This document shows, in pieces, positions 16,205-24,872 of a stretch of DNA of 38,346 nucleotides (positions are counted from its first letter, which is position 1; each line of letters opens with the position of its first letter). The stretch comes from Streptomyces longisporoflavus. Lineage in GTDB: Bacteria > Actinomycetota > Actinomycetes > Streptomycetales > Streptomycetaceae. Location: assembly GCF_014649775.1 (NCBI RefSeq), contig NZ_BMTR01000042.1, positions 1-38,346 on the forward strand. The letters run 5' to 3'. Position numbers and translations under genes: made by a program. Under the pieces are notes generated by a model that saw only the letters and a list, made by a program, of their open reading frames with translations, was not told the DNA's origin and did not search any database.

Positions 16205-17000
16205 TGCCACTGACGCCGAGGGCCTGACCGTCGGCCAGGTCTCGACGCGTCTGGGCGTGACAGTCCGCGCGCTGCACCATTGGGACGAGATCGGTCTGGC
16301 GCGACCGTCGCTGCGCACCGCTGCCGGGTACCGGCTCTACACCGCTGGTGATCTGGAACGCCTGCACCGCATCGTCGTCTACCGTGAGGTCGGTCTCGGC
16401 CTGGACAGGATCCGGGCCATCTTGGACGACTCGACCGCAGATGTGCCCGGCGCATTGCGCGCGCAGCGCCAGCAGGTTGCTGAACGCATCGACCGCCTTC
16501 AGCAGCTCAGTGCCGGACTGGATCGGATGATCGATGCCCACGAGCGCGGCCTGTTGCTGACCATCGAGCAGCAGGCCGCGGTCTTCGGCCCCCAGTGGAA
16601 TCCGGACTGGCCCGCCCAAGCCCGTCGGCGTTACGGAGAGACCACGCAATGGGCGCAGTACGCCGAAGGCTCAGCCTCTCGCGGTCCGAAGGAATGGCAG
16701 GATGTCTCCGACGCCGTTGCCGACTTCGACCGCGCTCTCGGCGATGCGCTGGACGTCGGCGTCACACCTGGTAGCCCAGAAGCGAATCAACTCGTCGAAT
16801 GGCACCGCGACGTCTTTGCTTCGTACTTTCCCCTCACCAGGCAGATGCAGGTCTGTCTCGGCCGCACGTTTGAGACCGATCCGGGATTTGCTGCCCATTA
16901 CGACGGCATCCGCGCCGGCCTTGCCACGTGGTTCCGCCGCATCATCGACGCCAGCGCACGCGCCCACGGCATCGACCCAGACACCGCCACCTGGCAGTAG
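16197..17000 (+). CDS. MerR family regulator with TipAS domain (TipAL-like)
   Basis: A 267-residue protein from the ATG at 16197; a longer in-frame start at 16113 would overlap VOC needlessly. Residues 10-80 are the MerR DNA-binding domain (TVGQVSTRLGVTVRALHHWDEIGL, AAGYRLYTAGDLERL). A coiled coil follows (QRQQVAERIDRLQQLSAGLDRM). Residues about 125-267 are a TipAS antibiotic-recognition domain (EWHRDVFASYFPLT, FEADPGFAAHYD-like pieces). TipAS proteins capture thiopeptides and similar drugs and switch on a 19-bp-spacer promoter. Autoregulation of the VOC-MerR operon is inferred from the promoter at 15631. Confidence 0.9.
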   Translation: MPDATDAEGLTVGQVSTRLGVTVRALHHWDEIGLARPSLRTAAGYRLYTAGDLERLHRIVVYREVGLGLDRIRAILDDSTADVPGALRAQRQQVAERIDRLQQLSAGLDRMIDAHERGLLLTIEQQAAVFGPQWNPDWPAQARRRYGETTQWAQYAEGSASRGPKEWQDVSDAVADFDRALGDALDVGVTPGSPEANQLVEWHRDVFASYFPLTRQMQVCLGRTFETDPGFAAHYDGIRAGLATWFRRIIDASARAHGIDPDTATWQ

Positions 17001-17400
17001 CGAGCGGGTCCGGAAGCCTGCACACGGCACGGGCGCCCGATGACACGCGTACGGGTTGTCGAGGGCGAGCGCAGTGCGCTCGTGGCGTACTCGCGAAAAA
17101 TGTCCGGGCCGACGGCGCCACCCAAGGTGCCCCGCGAGCCCTACCAGCCGCCGACCAGTGACACCTTGACGCAACCTGGGCCAGGCCGGCGAGAAGCGCC
17201 TTCACCGCCACCGCGACTACCTGCGCCCCCGACAGCAGGAAGTAGGGAGCCGGCACTCGCGCCGACGCCGTGTAGGAGTACGTGCCCCGGCGCGGAAAGA
17301 GCTGGATGCGGAGGCCTGCGCGCTGAGGGCCTGTGTGACGTCGTGATCAATTTCGGGTTCTGGTCCCGGTGCGGGGGCAGGACCTGGTAGGACGCTGGGT
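17001..17400. other. Gene-free stretch before the IS5 remnant
   Basis: No supported gene was found. A minus-strand frame near 17260-17150 reads PYFLLSGAQVVAVAVKALLAG, which could be a broken membrane-protein fragment, but start, stop and neighbours give no support. The final 60 bases probably belong to the left end of the IS5-type remnant. Confidence 0.35.
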
Positions 17401-17985
17401 GTGGCACGTAGGCAACTCACCGACGAGAAATGGGAGTTCATCGAGCCGTACCTGCCGACAGGCGAGTACGGTCCGTACCCCGAGCGGCTGCGGGAGCAGT
17501 TCGAGGGGTGATCTGGCGGTTCCGCCCAGCGCCCAGTGGCGCGAGATGCCTGCCGAGTTCGGACCGTGGCCAACGGTCTACGGGCGCTTTCGCGTCTGGC
17601 GGGACGCCGGGGTCTTCTCTGCTCTCCTGGAAGGCACGATCGCGGAGGCCGCCCGCCGCGGGCAGACGGACTTGTCCCTGGTCAGCGTGGACTCCACCAC
17701 CGCCCGCGCCCACCACGATGCCGCCGGGATGTACATCGGCAAGGAGGTCATGGACGCCCTGGAGGAAGCCGCCGCCGACCAGGAACGGGCCCGGCAAAAG
17801 GGGGCGCCGCGCCGGAACAGAACGGACAGGACGGAAGCGACGCCCCCGACCGGGAAAAACGGCGGCACCTCAGACGACGGCACAAGCTCCGTCTGAAGCA
17901 AGCCCTGCTCGCAAGGTCCCGTGGCGGGCTGACCAGCAAGGTTCATCTCGCCGCGGACCGCACGTGCCGTCCGTTGTGCTGCTGC
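17401..17985 (+). pseudogene. IS5-family transposase, frameshifted and truncated
   Basis: It starts at a GTG with RRQLTDEKWEFIEPYLP, the standard IS5 (IS427-group) N-terminus. A lost base at GAGGGGTGATC (near 17508) gives a stop, and a second shift occurs near 17540. The frame then continues QWREMPAEFGPWPTVYGRF, the catalytic SVDSTTARAHHDAAG, and, after another shift, LRLKQALLARSRGGLTSKVH. Sequence stops at CRPLC, about 17985, where the structured repeat begins. The last third, including the catalytic Glu, is missing. Confidence 0.8.
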
Positions 17986-17992
17986 AGCATGA

Positions 17993-18254
17993 CGGGGCCG
18001 GTTCGAGAGGGTGGCCCGGAGGGGAAGGCGCCGGTTTGCGGACATGGCGTGTCTGTGGTGGGAGGCTGGGAGTGGCTTCCCGGGAGGGCGGCGGCTGGAG
18101 CTGCCTCGTCGGCGATGCGGCTCCAGCCCGTCTCGTGAAAGCGTGCGCGTCTGTCACGGCTCGAGGGCTGGGAGCCAGTGGTGTGGGCCCAAGGCCCAAC
18201 GTCACCTGGTCTGAGGGTAGAAGACGAGCCGGATTGATCGGAAGCAGGGCCGGC
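17993..18254. repeat. Structured non-coding repeat, short copy
   Basis: This 262-bp block matches 34954-35337 along its full length except for about 120 bp that it lacks (three hairpins). A 98-bp core (18079-18176) is identical to 35160-35257. It contains stems GGCTGGAGC/GCTCCAGCC (18093-18128) and GGCTC/GAGCC (18158-18176), and an opening stem GGGCC/GGCCC near 17995-18020. No frame in it looks like protein. The layout recalls the 5' domains of a group II intron, but no maturase gene follows. Confidence 0.75.
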
Positions 18255-18261
18255 CGTCCAC

Positions 18262-18607
18262 CCGCACGAAGCATGCTCGCCCTGTTGCACGACGCCTCAA
18301 GCCGTGAGGCCAAAATGCTCCAGGTCCTGGACCCCGACTTTCGTGCCCGGAGCGCCCGGCTCGGCGACCGCCCCCATCCGGTTCCCTTGGATCCGCCGTC
18401 CTGAGCGGGGCGTCCACGGCCGATGTCAGTCACTTCCTCGACACCTGCGGCTTCCCACTTCGCATCATCCGTTGCACTCAACTGCTCGGCCTGGTCAGCA
18501 CCCTGGAGGATCCCAAGCTCGTCGCCGCCGCGTTTGGCATGGATTCCGAGGCCACGATGATCTATCCCGCCGACCACGCAGACCCCGGCCGCATTCCTGA
18601 TACGTGA
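18262..18607 (+). pseudogene. Tyrosine recombinase (integrase) C-terminal remnant
   Basis: The first frame reads LALLHDASSREAKMLQVLD and HPVPLDPPS, then stops at 18402. After a deletion the next frame reads STADVSHFLDTCGFPLRII, RCTQLLGLVSTLEDPKLVAAAFGMD and ADHADPGRIPDT, with a stop at 18605. These are the end segments of phage-integrase-type recombinases found on Streptomyces elements. The catalytic His-x-x-Arg/Tyr region is not intact. It abuts the structured repeat. Confidence 0.55.
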
Positions 18608-18661
18608 CCGACGCGATAAATTCGCTGGTCGCGGCAGTGTTCGATCTGCAGAATCAACAAA

Positions 18662-19060
18662 ATGCCGCGCTTCTTGTGTGACCCCTGCCGACACCCCCTC
18701 ACCGAACCGGTCACCAAGACCAAAGTGCCACCTTCGGTGCCGATGTCAGAGATCCCGGGTGTCCGGACACGTCCGGCCCGGGTGCCCTGCGGAACTTATG
18801 CCCCGAATTTTCGGCTGAGCGAGTTCGACAACGACCCCCCGGGCTTCATCGTGCACCCCACCGACTTGATCGGCACCGAACAGCATCCCGACCTCATACG
18901 ATCAATCGGCTGCTGCCAAGGCCCTGCAGGTGGCAATGGCCTGAACCTAGTCTGCAGGGGCTGCGGAGCCGAAGTCGCCACCCGACAAGCGGACTGTTAC
19001 ACGCAGAACCAAGTAACACTGGAGCCGACTGCGGTCTGTCTCTCCTTCTCCGACGACTGA
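18662..19060 (+). CDS. Small zinc-ribbon-like protein
   Basis: A 132-residue protein with Cys pairs at both ends: FLCDPCRHPLTEP at residues 4-16 and SIGCCQGPAGGNGLNLVC-RGCGAEVATRQADC in the C-terminal third. The Cys pattern and the GAEVAT..(S/A)DC segment match a small Streptomyces family I know only as hypothetical proteins. It probably binds one or two zinc ions structurally. It has no operon partner; it sits between an integrase remnant and an IstB remnant and appears to be the only intact gene in this 3-kb graveyard. Ribosome-site support is weak. Confidence 0.65.
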   Translation: MPRFLCDPCRHPLTEPVTKTKVPPSVPMSEIPGVRTRPARVPCGTYAPNFRLSEFDNDPPGFIVHPTDLIGTEQHPDLIRSIGCCQGPAGGNGLNLVCRGCGAEVATRQADCYTQNQVTLEPTAVCLSFSDD

Positions 19061-19127
19061 TCGCAGTACCCGGCAGCGCCGAACCCGTTGGCCCTTGGTG
19101 TCGCCTTGTACAGGCTCGCCGGAGCAA

Positions 19128-19690
19128 ATGCGCTTTTCGAGAACGACTCGTTTGAGGCGATCGCGACGCTCTTCTTCTCCTCGCGTTCGGTCAGCCCCTG
19201 GAACAGCAACTCCGCTCCACGGCGGCCGAGTTCCGTGTAGCCGAGCTCACCAATGCACAAAGATCAACGTGTCCGTAACGGGCGATGGTCTTGGTCAGCT
19301 GCTTCTCGTCGACGGCCTCGACCAGCTCGTTGACGAGCTCGGTGGCCAGCACGTAGCGGGCCCGAAAGCCGTTCCTCACGGCCTCGCTGCCCAGCGCGAT
19401 CAGCAGGCGGGACTTGCCGGTGTCCAAATCCCCGACCAGGCAGAGAGACTCGCCCTTCTGGCCCCACCCGCAGGTGGCGAGGGTTGACGGTGGCCGGGTC
19501 GCCGCTCGGATTGGCCCCGAAGTCGAAGGACCGCAGCGACCTGTCCCGCGGGAACGCTGCCGCCTTGATGCGCCGCTGGGAACGTCCCCTGGGCCTGGCC
19601 GTCGCACTCGGTCATCAAAAGCTCGGCCAGGAACACGCGATTGGACATCTGGTCGCGGGCCCTCGACAGAAGCACACGGCAGCACGCCAG
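19128..19690 (-). pseudogene. IS21-family helper ATPase IstB, multiply shifted
   Basis: Three frames in succession give MSNRVFLAELLMTECD, then the Walker A region ESLCLVGDLDTGKSRLLIA, LATELVNELVEAVDEKQL and TIARYGHVDL, then CIGELGYTELGRRGAELLF and TEREEKKSVAIASNESFS, where the match ends near 19128. The AAA+ helper stimulates the IS21 transposase IstA, which is absent here. Walker B (CIDELGY in the family) has become CIGELGY, losing the Asp. Confidence 0.75.
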
Positions 19691-19756
19691 GCTGGCACCA
19701 CACGAAGTGGACCAGAACCCCAACTCACGTTCATAGCCACTCGACTCTAGAAATAG

Positions 19757-19826
19757 GAGCGTCAACGCGATGGCCGAAGCCCTGAACGGCACCTTCCAGG
19801 CCGAACTGATCGAGATGCAGGGCCCT
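19757..19826 (+). pseudogene. IS3-family transposase fragment
   Basis: AMAEALNGTFQAELIEMQGP is the segment around the catalytic Glu of IS3-type OrfB (usually AEAFNGTFKAELI). The frame then continues with unrelated sequence to a stop at 19979, so the 69-codon frame is a chimera and probably not a gene. Confidence 0.6.
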
Positions 19827-20035
19827 CGCACGGTCGTTCGCGGCGTGTTCCAGCTCACCCCGGAAACGGCCTCGGCCCGGAACATCCGTGTAGGGCACAT
19901 CGTTCATCTGGGTGTGGCTGCGGAGGGGACAGTGTCCCCGGGCCTCACCTATAGCCCATGGGGAAGATCGTTCGGCTGAAGCCCCATGGAGCCTTTCGCC
20001 GAGAGGCGACCGCCCTCCGCGTGCCACGCTCTACG

Positions 20036-20067
20036 GCCCCGGCTGGTCTCCCCCGTCCAGCCGGGGC
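20036..20067. terminator. Hairpin terminator-like structure
   Basis: GCCCCGGCTGG (20036-20046) and CCAGCCGGGGC (20057-20067) form a perfect 11-bp stem with a 10-nt loop, followed by TTCTCT. It lies downstream of the remnants at 19.7-19.98 kb on the plus strand. Confidence 0.6.
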
Positions 20068-20464
20068 TTCTCTATGTTTGCAGCACGTCGGTGAAGCCTC
20101 TCGGCTTGCCTCGCCTACGGCGCAGGCACTCTTGCCTTCATCTGGCTACAGAAATAGGACCAGCCCCGGGGGCTGCCGTACGTGCACGGTGACACGGGGG
20201 GACAGCGCTCGCGGCGTCGGCCGGGACCGGCGCCAGGGGGCGGTCGGGGCGGCGGCGCTCTGCGCGATCCATCGCCACGGTGCTGACCAATGACGACCCC
20301 CGGCAGTCGTCCGCAGGGACCGTCACCCGGGCCTGCGGAAGGGTGTAGAGCACGGCGATAGGGGGTGTGGTGGGTGGGGCGTCCATGCTGCGCCGGGGCC
20401 GTCGCAGAGAGGTGACGATCAGATCTTCCCGTGGGCGGCGCTGTGGCGCCGTCGGCCTGCCCCC
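20068..20464. other. Stretch with at most one doubtful small frame
   Basis: The minus strand has an open frame at 20386-20138 (82 residues, beginning MDAPPTTPPIAVLYTL) just downstream of the DUF5133 gene. Its first half has organism-like third-position GC, but I recognise nothing and see no good ribosome site. Nothing else is supported. Confidence 0.3.
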
Positions 20465-20692
20465 TCAGGCGGTAAGGGCGTGTCCGCCGTCGACGCGGGG
20501 CGCGGAGAGCTGGTGGCGCGCGGCGGTGAGGGCGGCGTCGATGTGGCGGGTTCCGGTCGATACACAGAGCGTGTAGGCGACGTCTTCCATGCGCTGACGC
20601 GCCTCCTTGGTGCCCTTCTCGGCATGCAGCGCGCTCAGCGTCTCGTACTGCTCGAGCAGGTTCTTCAGCACGACCGGGTGTGCCATCAGCAT
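20465..20692 (-). CDS. DUF5133 family protein
   Basis: A 75-residue protein, MLMAHPVVLKNLLEQYETL, followed by RQRMEDVAYTLCVSTGT and the AALTAARHQL helix. This is the DUF5133 layout common in Streptomyces genomes (about 75-90 residues, all helical). GAGGGAGG lies about 8 nt before the ATG. The function is unknown; homologues are usually single genes. There are no membrane segments or signal peptide. Confidence 0.8.
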   Translation of the reverse strand: MLMAHPVVLKNLLEQYETLSALHAEKGTKEARQRMEDVAYTLCVSTGTRHIDAALTAARHQLSAPRVDGGHALTA

Positions 20693-21550
20693 CAGGGGCC
20701 TCCCTCAAAGCCACTACCAGGGGTATGCGACGCACCTTGTGCCCCAAGACCAGACCGTTATGCGCCCGCACTTTCACCTTGTCGCCCCGGCCGCCCGGGT
20801 CCTCCGGTCGAGCAGAGGGGCCTGCCGCCCCGGCCGGTGCGCACTCTGAACTGCCCCGCAACCGGTTGGTCAGGGTTCGACGACGTCACTTCGTCATGGA
20901 ACTGCGGGCGACGCGCTGTAGTTCCACGCGGTCCGCGTCGGGCATGCTCGGGAAGTGGCCACCGGCGGCGTCCGAACAGGCTGCAGCTCTTCCTCGCCTT
21001 CCGCCTCGGCGCGTCGCACGCGGCCGCCTCTTCGGCCCTCACAGGTCGCCTCCCTCACTGCGCAACGACGGCTGCCAGCGGTCGTCCGCGAACTTGTTCC
21101 AGCAGCGCGTGCACACCGGCCGCTGCGCTGCGGCTCCGGGAAAGCCGCGTTTCGTTTGCAGCAGGTGTGCTCTGGCGCCCGCTTCCGGAAGGTTTCGCCG
21201 AAGCCCGTACTGGCGTGAAGCGAACCGCTCACATGGGTGACGCCTCTCCCCCGACAGCACTGCTCGTACGTGTGCCGGACAGCCGGCCGTTTTCACCGCG
21301 CGCAAGACAGCGGGAGCTTACTCACGAGATCAGCCGATGCCTCTCCGCCCCGCACGCGGGTGTTGCGCCCCGCATGCTCCCTGTGACCCCGGTTCATTCC
21401 ATCCGGGCCAACCAGACCGTTTCACTGTCCATGGGGCCCCTCCCTCTTTCAGGATCGATCTACGACAGGCGCGACCGGCGGCATCCCTTTATTCCGCTTT
21501 GTGATGCCTGCCGCGCGGGCGAAGCGACGGACAGGAGATGGGGGACCGGG
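20693..21550. other. Long gap before the urease operon
   Basis: No confident gene was found. On the minus strand a frame ending at 21039 has VCTRCWNKFADDRWQP, which resembles the Cys-x-x-Cys start of small Streptomyces zinc-finger proteins. It overlaps, as GTGA, another frame running to 20758. Both lack starts with support and look like decayed coding DNA. The last 150 bases should contain the urease promoter, but I see no clear hexamers. Confidence 0.35.
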
Positions 21551-22213
21551 GTGCATCTGACTCCGCATGAGCAGGAACGTCTGTTGATCCACGTGGCGGC
21601 CGATGTCGCCCAGCGGCGGCGTGAACGCGGTCTGCTGTTGAACTATCCCGAGGTCATGGCGCTGTTGACGGCACACGTCTATGAGGAGGCACGGGCCGGG
21701 GCAACGGTTGATGCGGTGATGGAGTCCGGTCGCCATGTGCTGCAGCGCAGCGAGGTCATGGACGGCGTGCCGGAGATGATCAACAACGTCCAGGTCGAGG
21801 CGACGTTCCCGGACGGCACGAAGCTGGTGACCATCCACGATCCGTTCGATGAGGCGTCCACCAAGGTGGAGATTCATCCCGGCAAGCCGGAACTGCTGCC
21901 GGACGAGGACGAACACCGGGTGGTCTTCAACGAAGGCGCGACGCCCGTACCGCTGGTGGTGCGCAACCCCAAGGACCGTCCGATCCAGGTGGGCTCCCAT
22001 TTTCACTTCGCCGAGGCCAACGAGGGGCTCAGATTCCGCCGTGAGGCCGCCCACGGAATGCGGCTGCACATCCCTTCCGGTACGTCCGAACGGTTCGAGC
22101 CCGGCGACAAGCGCACCGTGATGCTGGTGCCGATCGCCGGTGAGCGGATCATCCACGGGCTGCAGGCCGACAAGAGCGAAGAGGAGAAGCACCTCGATGC
22201 CGGACAGGACTGA
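21551..22213 (+). CDS. ureAB: Urease gamma/beta subunit fusion
   Basis: A 220-residue protein from the GTG at 21551. The frame is open far upstream, but family similarity begins here (VHLTPHEQERLLIHVAADVA). Residues 1-100 are the gamma subunit (LNYPEVMALLTAHVYEEARAG, EMINNVQVEATFPDGTKLV). Residues about 115-215 are the beta subunit (VVRNPKDRPIQVGSHFHF, the hallmark GSHFHFAEANEGLRF). The gamma-beta fusion is a known actinobacterial and Helicobacter-like arrangement. With UreC it forms the cytosolic nickel urease that hydrolyses urea to ammonia and carbamate. Its 3' end overlaps ureC by 17 nt. Confidence 0.92.
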   Translation: MHLTPHEQERLLIHVAADVAQRRRERGLLLNYPEVMALLTAHVYEEARAGATVDAVMESGRHVLQRSEVMDGVPEMINNVQVEATFPDGTKLVTIHDPFDEASTKVEIHPGKPELLPDEDEHRVVFNEGATPVPLVVRNPKDRPIQVGSHFHFAEANEGLRFRREAAHGMRLHIPSGTSERFEPGDKRTVMLVPIAGERIIHGLQADKSEEEKHLDAGQD

Positions 22214-24046
22214 GAACAAGGCCAAGAAGGACAAGCCCTGGGACCCACTGCTGCGTTCCCGCTACGCCGACCTGTACGGACCGACCGCCGGCGACCGGGT
22301 CCGGCTCGCCGACACCAATCTCGTCCTGCGTATCGACGCCGACTGGTGCGGCGGCCCGGGGATCAGCGGCGATGAGATGGTCTTCGGCGGCGGCAAGGTG
22401 ATCCGCGAGTCGATGGGCCAGTCGCACATCCCCCGCGACGACCCCCGCGAACCGGTGGACACCGTGATCACCGGCGCACTGATCCTGGACCACTGGGGCG
22501 TGGTCAAGGCCGACGTCGGGCTGCGCGACGGCCGCATCCGGGCTATCGGCAAGGCATACAACCCCGAGACCATGACGCCGCCGGCCAACCGCGACCCGCG
22601 CGCGTCGGCCTTCGTCGTGGGGCCCGAGACAGAGGTGATCTCCGGCAAGGACCGCATTCTGACCGCGGGCGGCGTGGATACCCATGTGCACTTCCTGTGC
22701 CCGGAGCAAATCCACGAGGCGGTCGCCTCGGGGGTGACGACGCTGATCGGCGGAGGCACCGGGCCCGCCGAAGGCAGCACGGCCACGACCGTTACACCAG
22801 GCAAATGGCACCTCCAGCGCATGTTCGAGGCGCTCGACGCCTTCCCGGTCAACATCGGCCTGCTCGCCAAGGGCAGCACCGTCTCCGAGAAGGCGCTGCA
22901 CGACCAGGTCGCGGCCGGTGCCTTGGGCTTCAAGATCCACGAGGACTGGGGCGCGACGCCGGCCGTGATCGACGCGGCGCTGAACGTGTGCCAGGAGACC
23001 GGGGTCCAGGTCGCCTGCATGCCGACTCCCTGAACGAGTCCGGCTTCGTGCACCACACCTTCGCCGCGACCAAGAAGGACCGCAGGACGAAGGACGCCAG
23101 GTACAGGAGCCTGCACATCTTCCACATCGAGGGCGCCGGCGGCGGCCACGCCCCCGACATGATCAGCCTCGCGAGCAAGCCGAACGTGCTGCCCGCGTCG
23201 ACGAATCCCACCCGGCCCTTCACGGTCAACACCGTCAAGGAGCACGTCGACATGATGATCGTGTGCCACCACCTCAACCCGGAGGTCGAGGCGGACATGA
23301 AGTTCGCCGACTCCCGGATCCGGCCCTCCACCATGGCCGCCGAGGACCTGCTGCACGACATGGGCGCCATCTCGATGATGTCCTCCGACGCCCAGGCCAT
23401 GGGCCGCATCGGCGAGATGATCATGAGGACCTGGCAGACGGCGCACGTCATGAAATCCCGCTACGGTCACCTGCGCGAGGACGACGCGCGCGCGGACAAC
23501 TTCCGTGCCCGCCGCTACGTCGCCAAGTACACGATCAACCCGGCCATCACCCACGGCATCGACCACGAGGTCGGCTCCGTCGAGACCGGAAAACTCGCCG
23601 ATCTGGTGCTGTGGGAACCGAAGTTCTTCGGCGTCAAGCCGCACATGGTCATCAAGGGCGGCCAGATCTCCTACGCCCAGATCGGCGACGCCAACGCCTC
23701 CATCCCCACCCCGCAGCCCTACCTCCCGCGCCCCGTCTGGGGCTTCGAGGGCCGCGCTCCGGCGGCCAACTCCTTCAACTTCGTGGCCGAGGCAGCCCTG
23801 GGCGGCGAACTCCCCCGGATCGGGCTGCTCAAGCCCCTGGGCCCGATCCGCTCCACCCGGGAGGTCACCAAGGCCGACATGGTCCACAACAACGGCCTCC
23901 CGACGATCGACATCGCCCCCGACACCTTCGACGTCACCATCGGCGGCGCCACCACGTCCGACGTCCGCACCACGCTCGACGGGCAGGAAGTCGGACGCAA
24001 CTACGCCACCGAACTGCCCCTGGCACAGCGGTACTTCCTCTTCTGA
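22197..24046 (+). pseudogene. ureC: Urease alpha subunit, disrupted by a one-base deletion
   Basis: The catalytic subunit, starting at ATG 22197 (MPDRTENKAKKDKPWDPLL). The Ni ligands HVH in VDTHVHFLCPEQ, the carbamylated Lys and substrate His in GFKIHEDWG, the flap region CHHLN, and the ligand Asp in SMMSSDAQAMGRIGE are all present. At 23018/23019 one base is missing: VQVAC is followed by ATGCCGACTCCCTGA instead of CATGCC, so the first frame stops at 23033 and the rest is in the next frame (ADSLNESGFVHH...). The lost base belongs to the codon of a Ni-ligand His (His246 in Klebsiella numbering). Restored, the protein would have about 617 residues, longer than the usual 570 owing to an N-terminal extension and a basic insert near 23080. 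Confidence 0.88.
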
Positions 24047-24076
24047 CCACCACAGCTTCTGATTCTGACCACCACG

Positions 24077-24112
24077 GCCGGAATCGGTCACGCTCGCGCG
24101 ACCGATTCCGGC
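24077..24112. terminator. Hairpin between ureC and ureF
   Basis: A perfect 13-bp stem (24077-24089 with 24100-24112) encloses a 10-nt loop, with no T run after it. Within the operon it may terminate part of the transcripts or protect the upstream mRNA, giving more structural subunit than accessory protein. Confidence 0.5.
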
Positions 24113-24144
24113 ACCTTCGTCGCGAAAGGCGGCCCCGCCACCCC

Positions 24145-24819
24145 ATGAGCCGCACTGCCCTGCTCGTCCTGGCCGACGGCCGTTTCCCCGCCGGCGGGCA
24201 CGCCCACTCCGGCGGAATGGAGGCCGCCGTCGCTTCCGGCCGGGTCCACGACACCGCAAGCCTGGAGGCATTCTGCCGGGGCCGGCTGCATACCGCCGGA
24301 CTGGTCGCCGCCGGCCTCGCCGCAGCCGCCGCCGACGGTTGCGACGCCCTCGCCCTGGACCAGGCCGCCGACACCCGCACCCCCGTAGCGGCGCTGCGCC
24401 GCATCGCACGCCGTCTGGGCCGGCAACTGATGCGCGCGGCCCGGGCCACCTGGCCCAGCACCGACCTCGACCACCTCGCCCGACACCGGCCCCAGGGCGC
24501 CCACCAACCGGTCGTGCTCGGCGTCACCGCCCGCGCCGCCGGACTCGCCCCGCTCGACGCCGCCCGGGCCGCCGCCTACGACAGCCTCGGCGGCCCGGCG
24601 ACCGCCGCGGTACGCCTGCTGAGCCTGGACCCGCTCGACGCCACCGCCGTCCTGGCACGGCTCGCCGGCGAACTCGACACCGTCGCGGACGCCGCGGACG
24701 CCGCGGCCCGCCGCGTCACCGCCGAGGGCGTCGGCGTCCTGCCCGCCGCCTCCGCTCCCCTGCTGGACATCACCGGCGAGCAGCACGCCGCCTGGACCGT
24801 CCGGCTCTTCGCCTCCTGA
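24145..24819 (+). CDS. ureF: Urease accessory protein UreF
   Basis: A 224-residue, almost wholly helical cytosolic protein. The family start is clear: LLVLADGRFPAGGHAHSGGMEAAVASG at residues 6-32, seen as FPAGGHAHSGGMEA. Further family pieces are LEAFCRGRLHTAG, QPVVLGVTARAAGL and YDSLGGPATAAVRLL. UreF bridges UreD and UreG in the maturation complex that carbamylates the active-site Lys and delivers nickel. The ATG at 24145 fits the family N-terminus; no strong ribosome site is visible. It lies 98 bp after ureC, behind a hairpin. Confidence 0.9.
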   Translation: MSRTALLVLADGRFPAGGHAHSGGMEAAVASGRVHDTASLEAFCRGRLHTAGLVAAGLAAAAADGCDALALDQAADTRTPVAALRRIARRLGRQLMRAARATWPSTDLDHLARHRPQGAHQPVVLGVTARAAGLAPLDAARAAAYDSLGGPATAAVRLLSLDPLDATAVLARLAGELDTVADAADAAARRVTAEGVGVLPAASAPLLDITGEQHAAWTVRLFAS

Positions 24820-24872
24820 CCAGCCCCGACCGACGCATGGAGCCTCCTCGTGCACCTCGCCCCCCCGTGACG

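Noticed and set aside
19770..19979. 69-residue gene
   Set aside because: Its first third is an IS3 transposase fragment; the rest is unrelated.
20480..22213. 577-residue frame containing urease gamma/beta
   Set aside because: Family similarity starts at GTG 21551; the upstream part is arginine/proline-rich shadow sequence.
22262..24409. 715-residue minus-strand frame
   Set aside because: Antisense of ureC and ureF; a GC-codon shadow.
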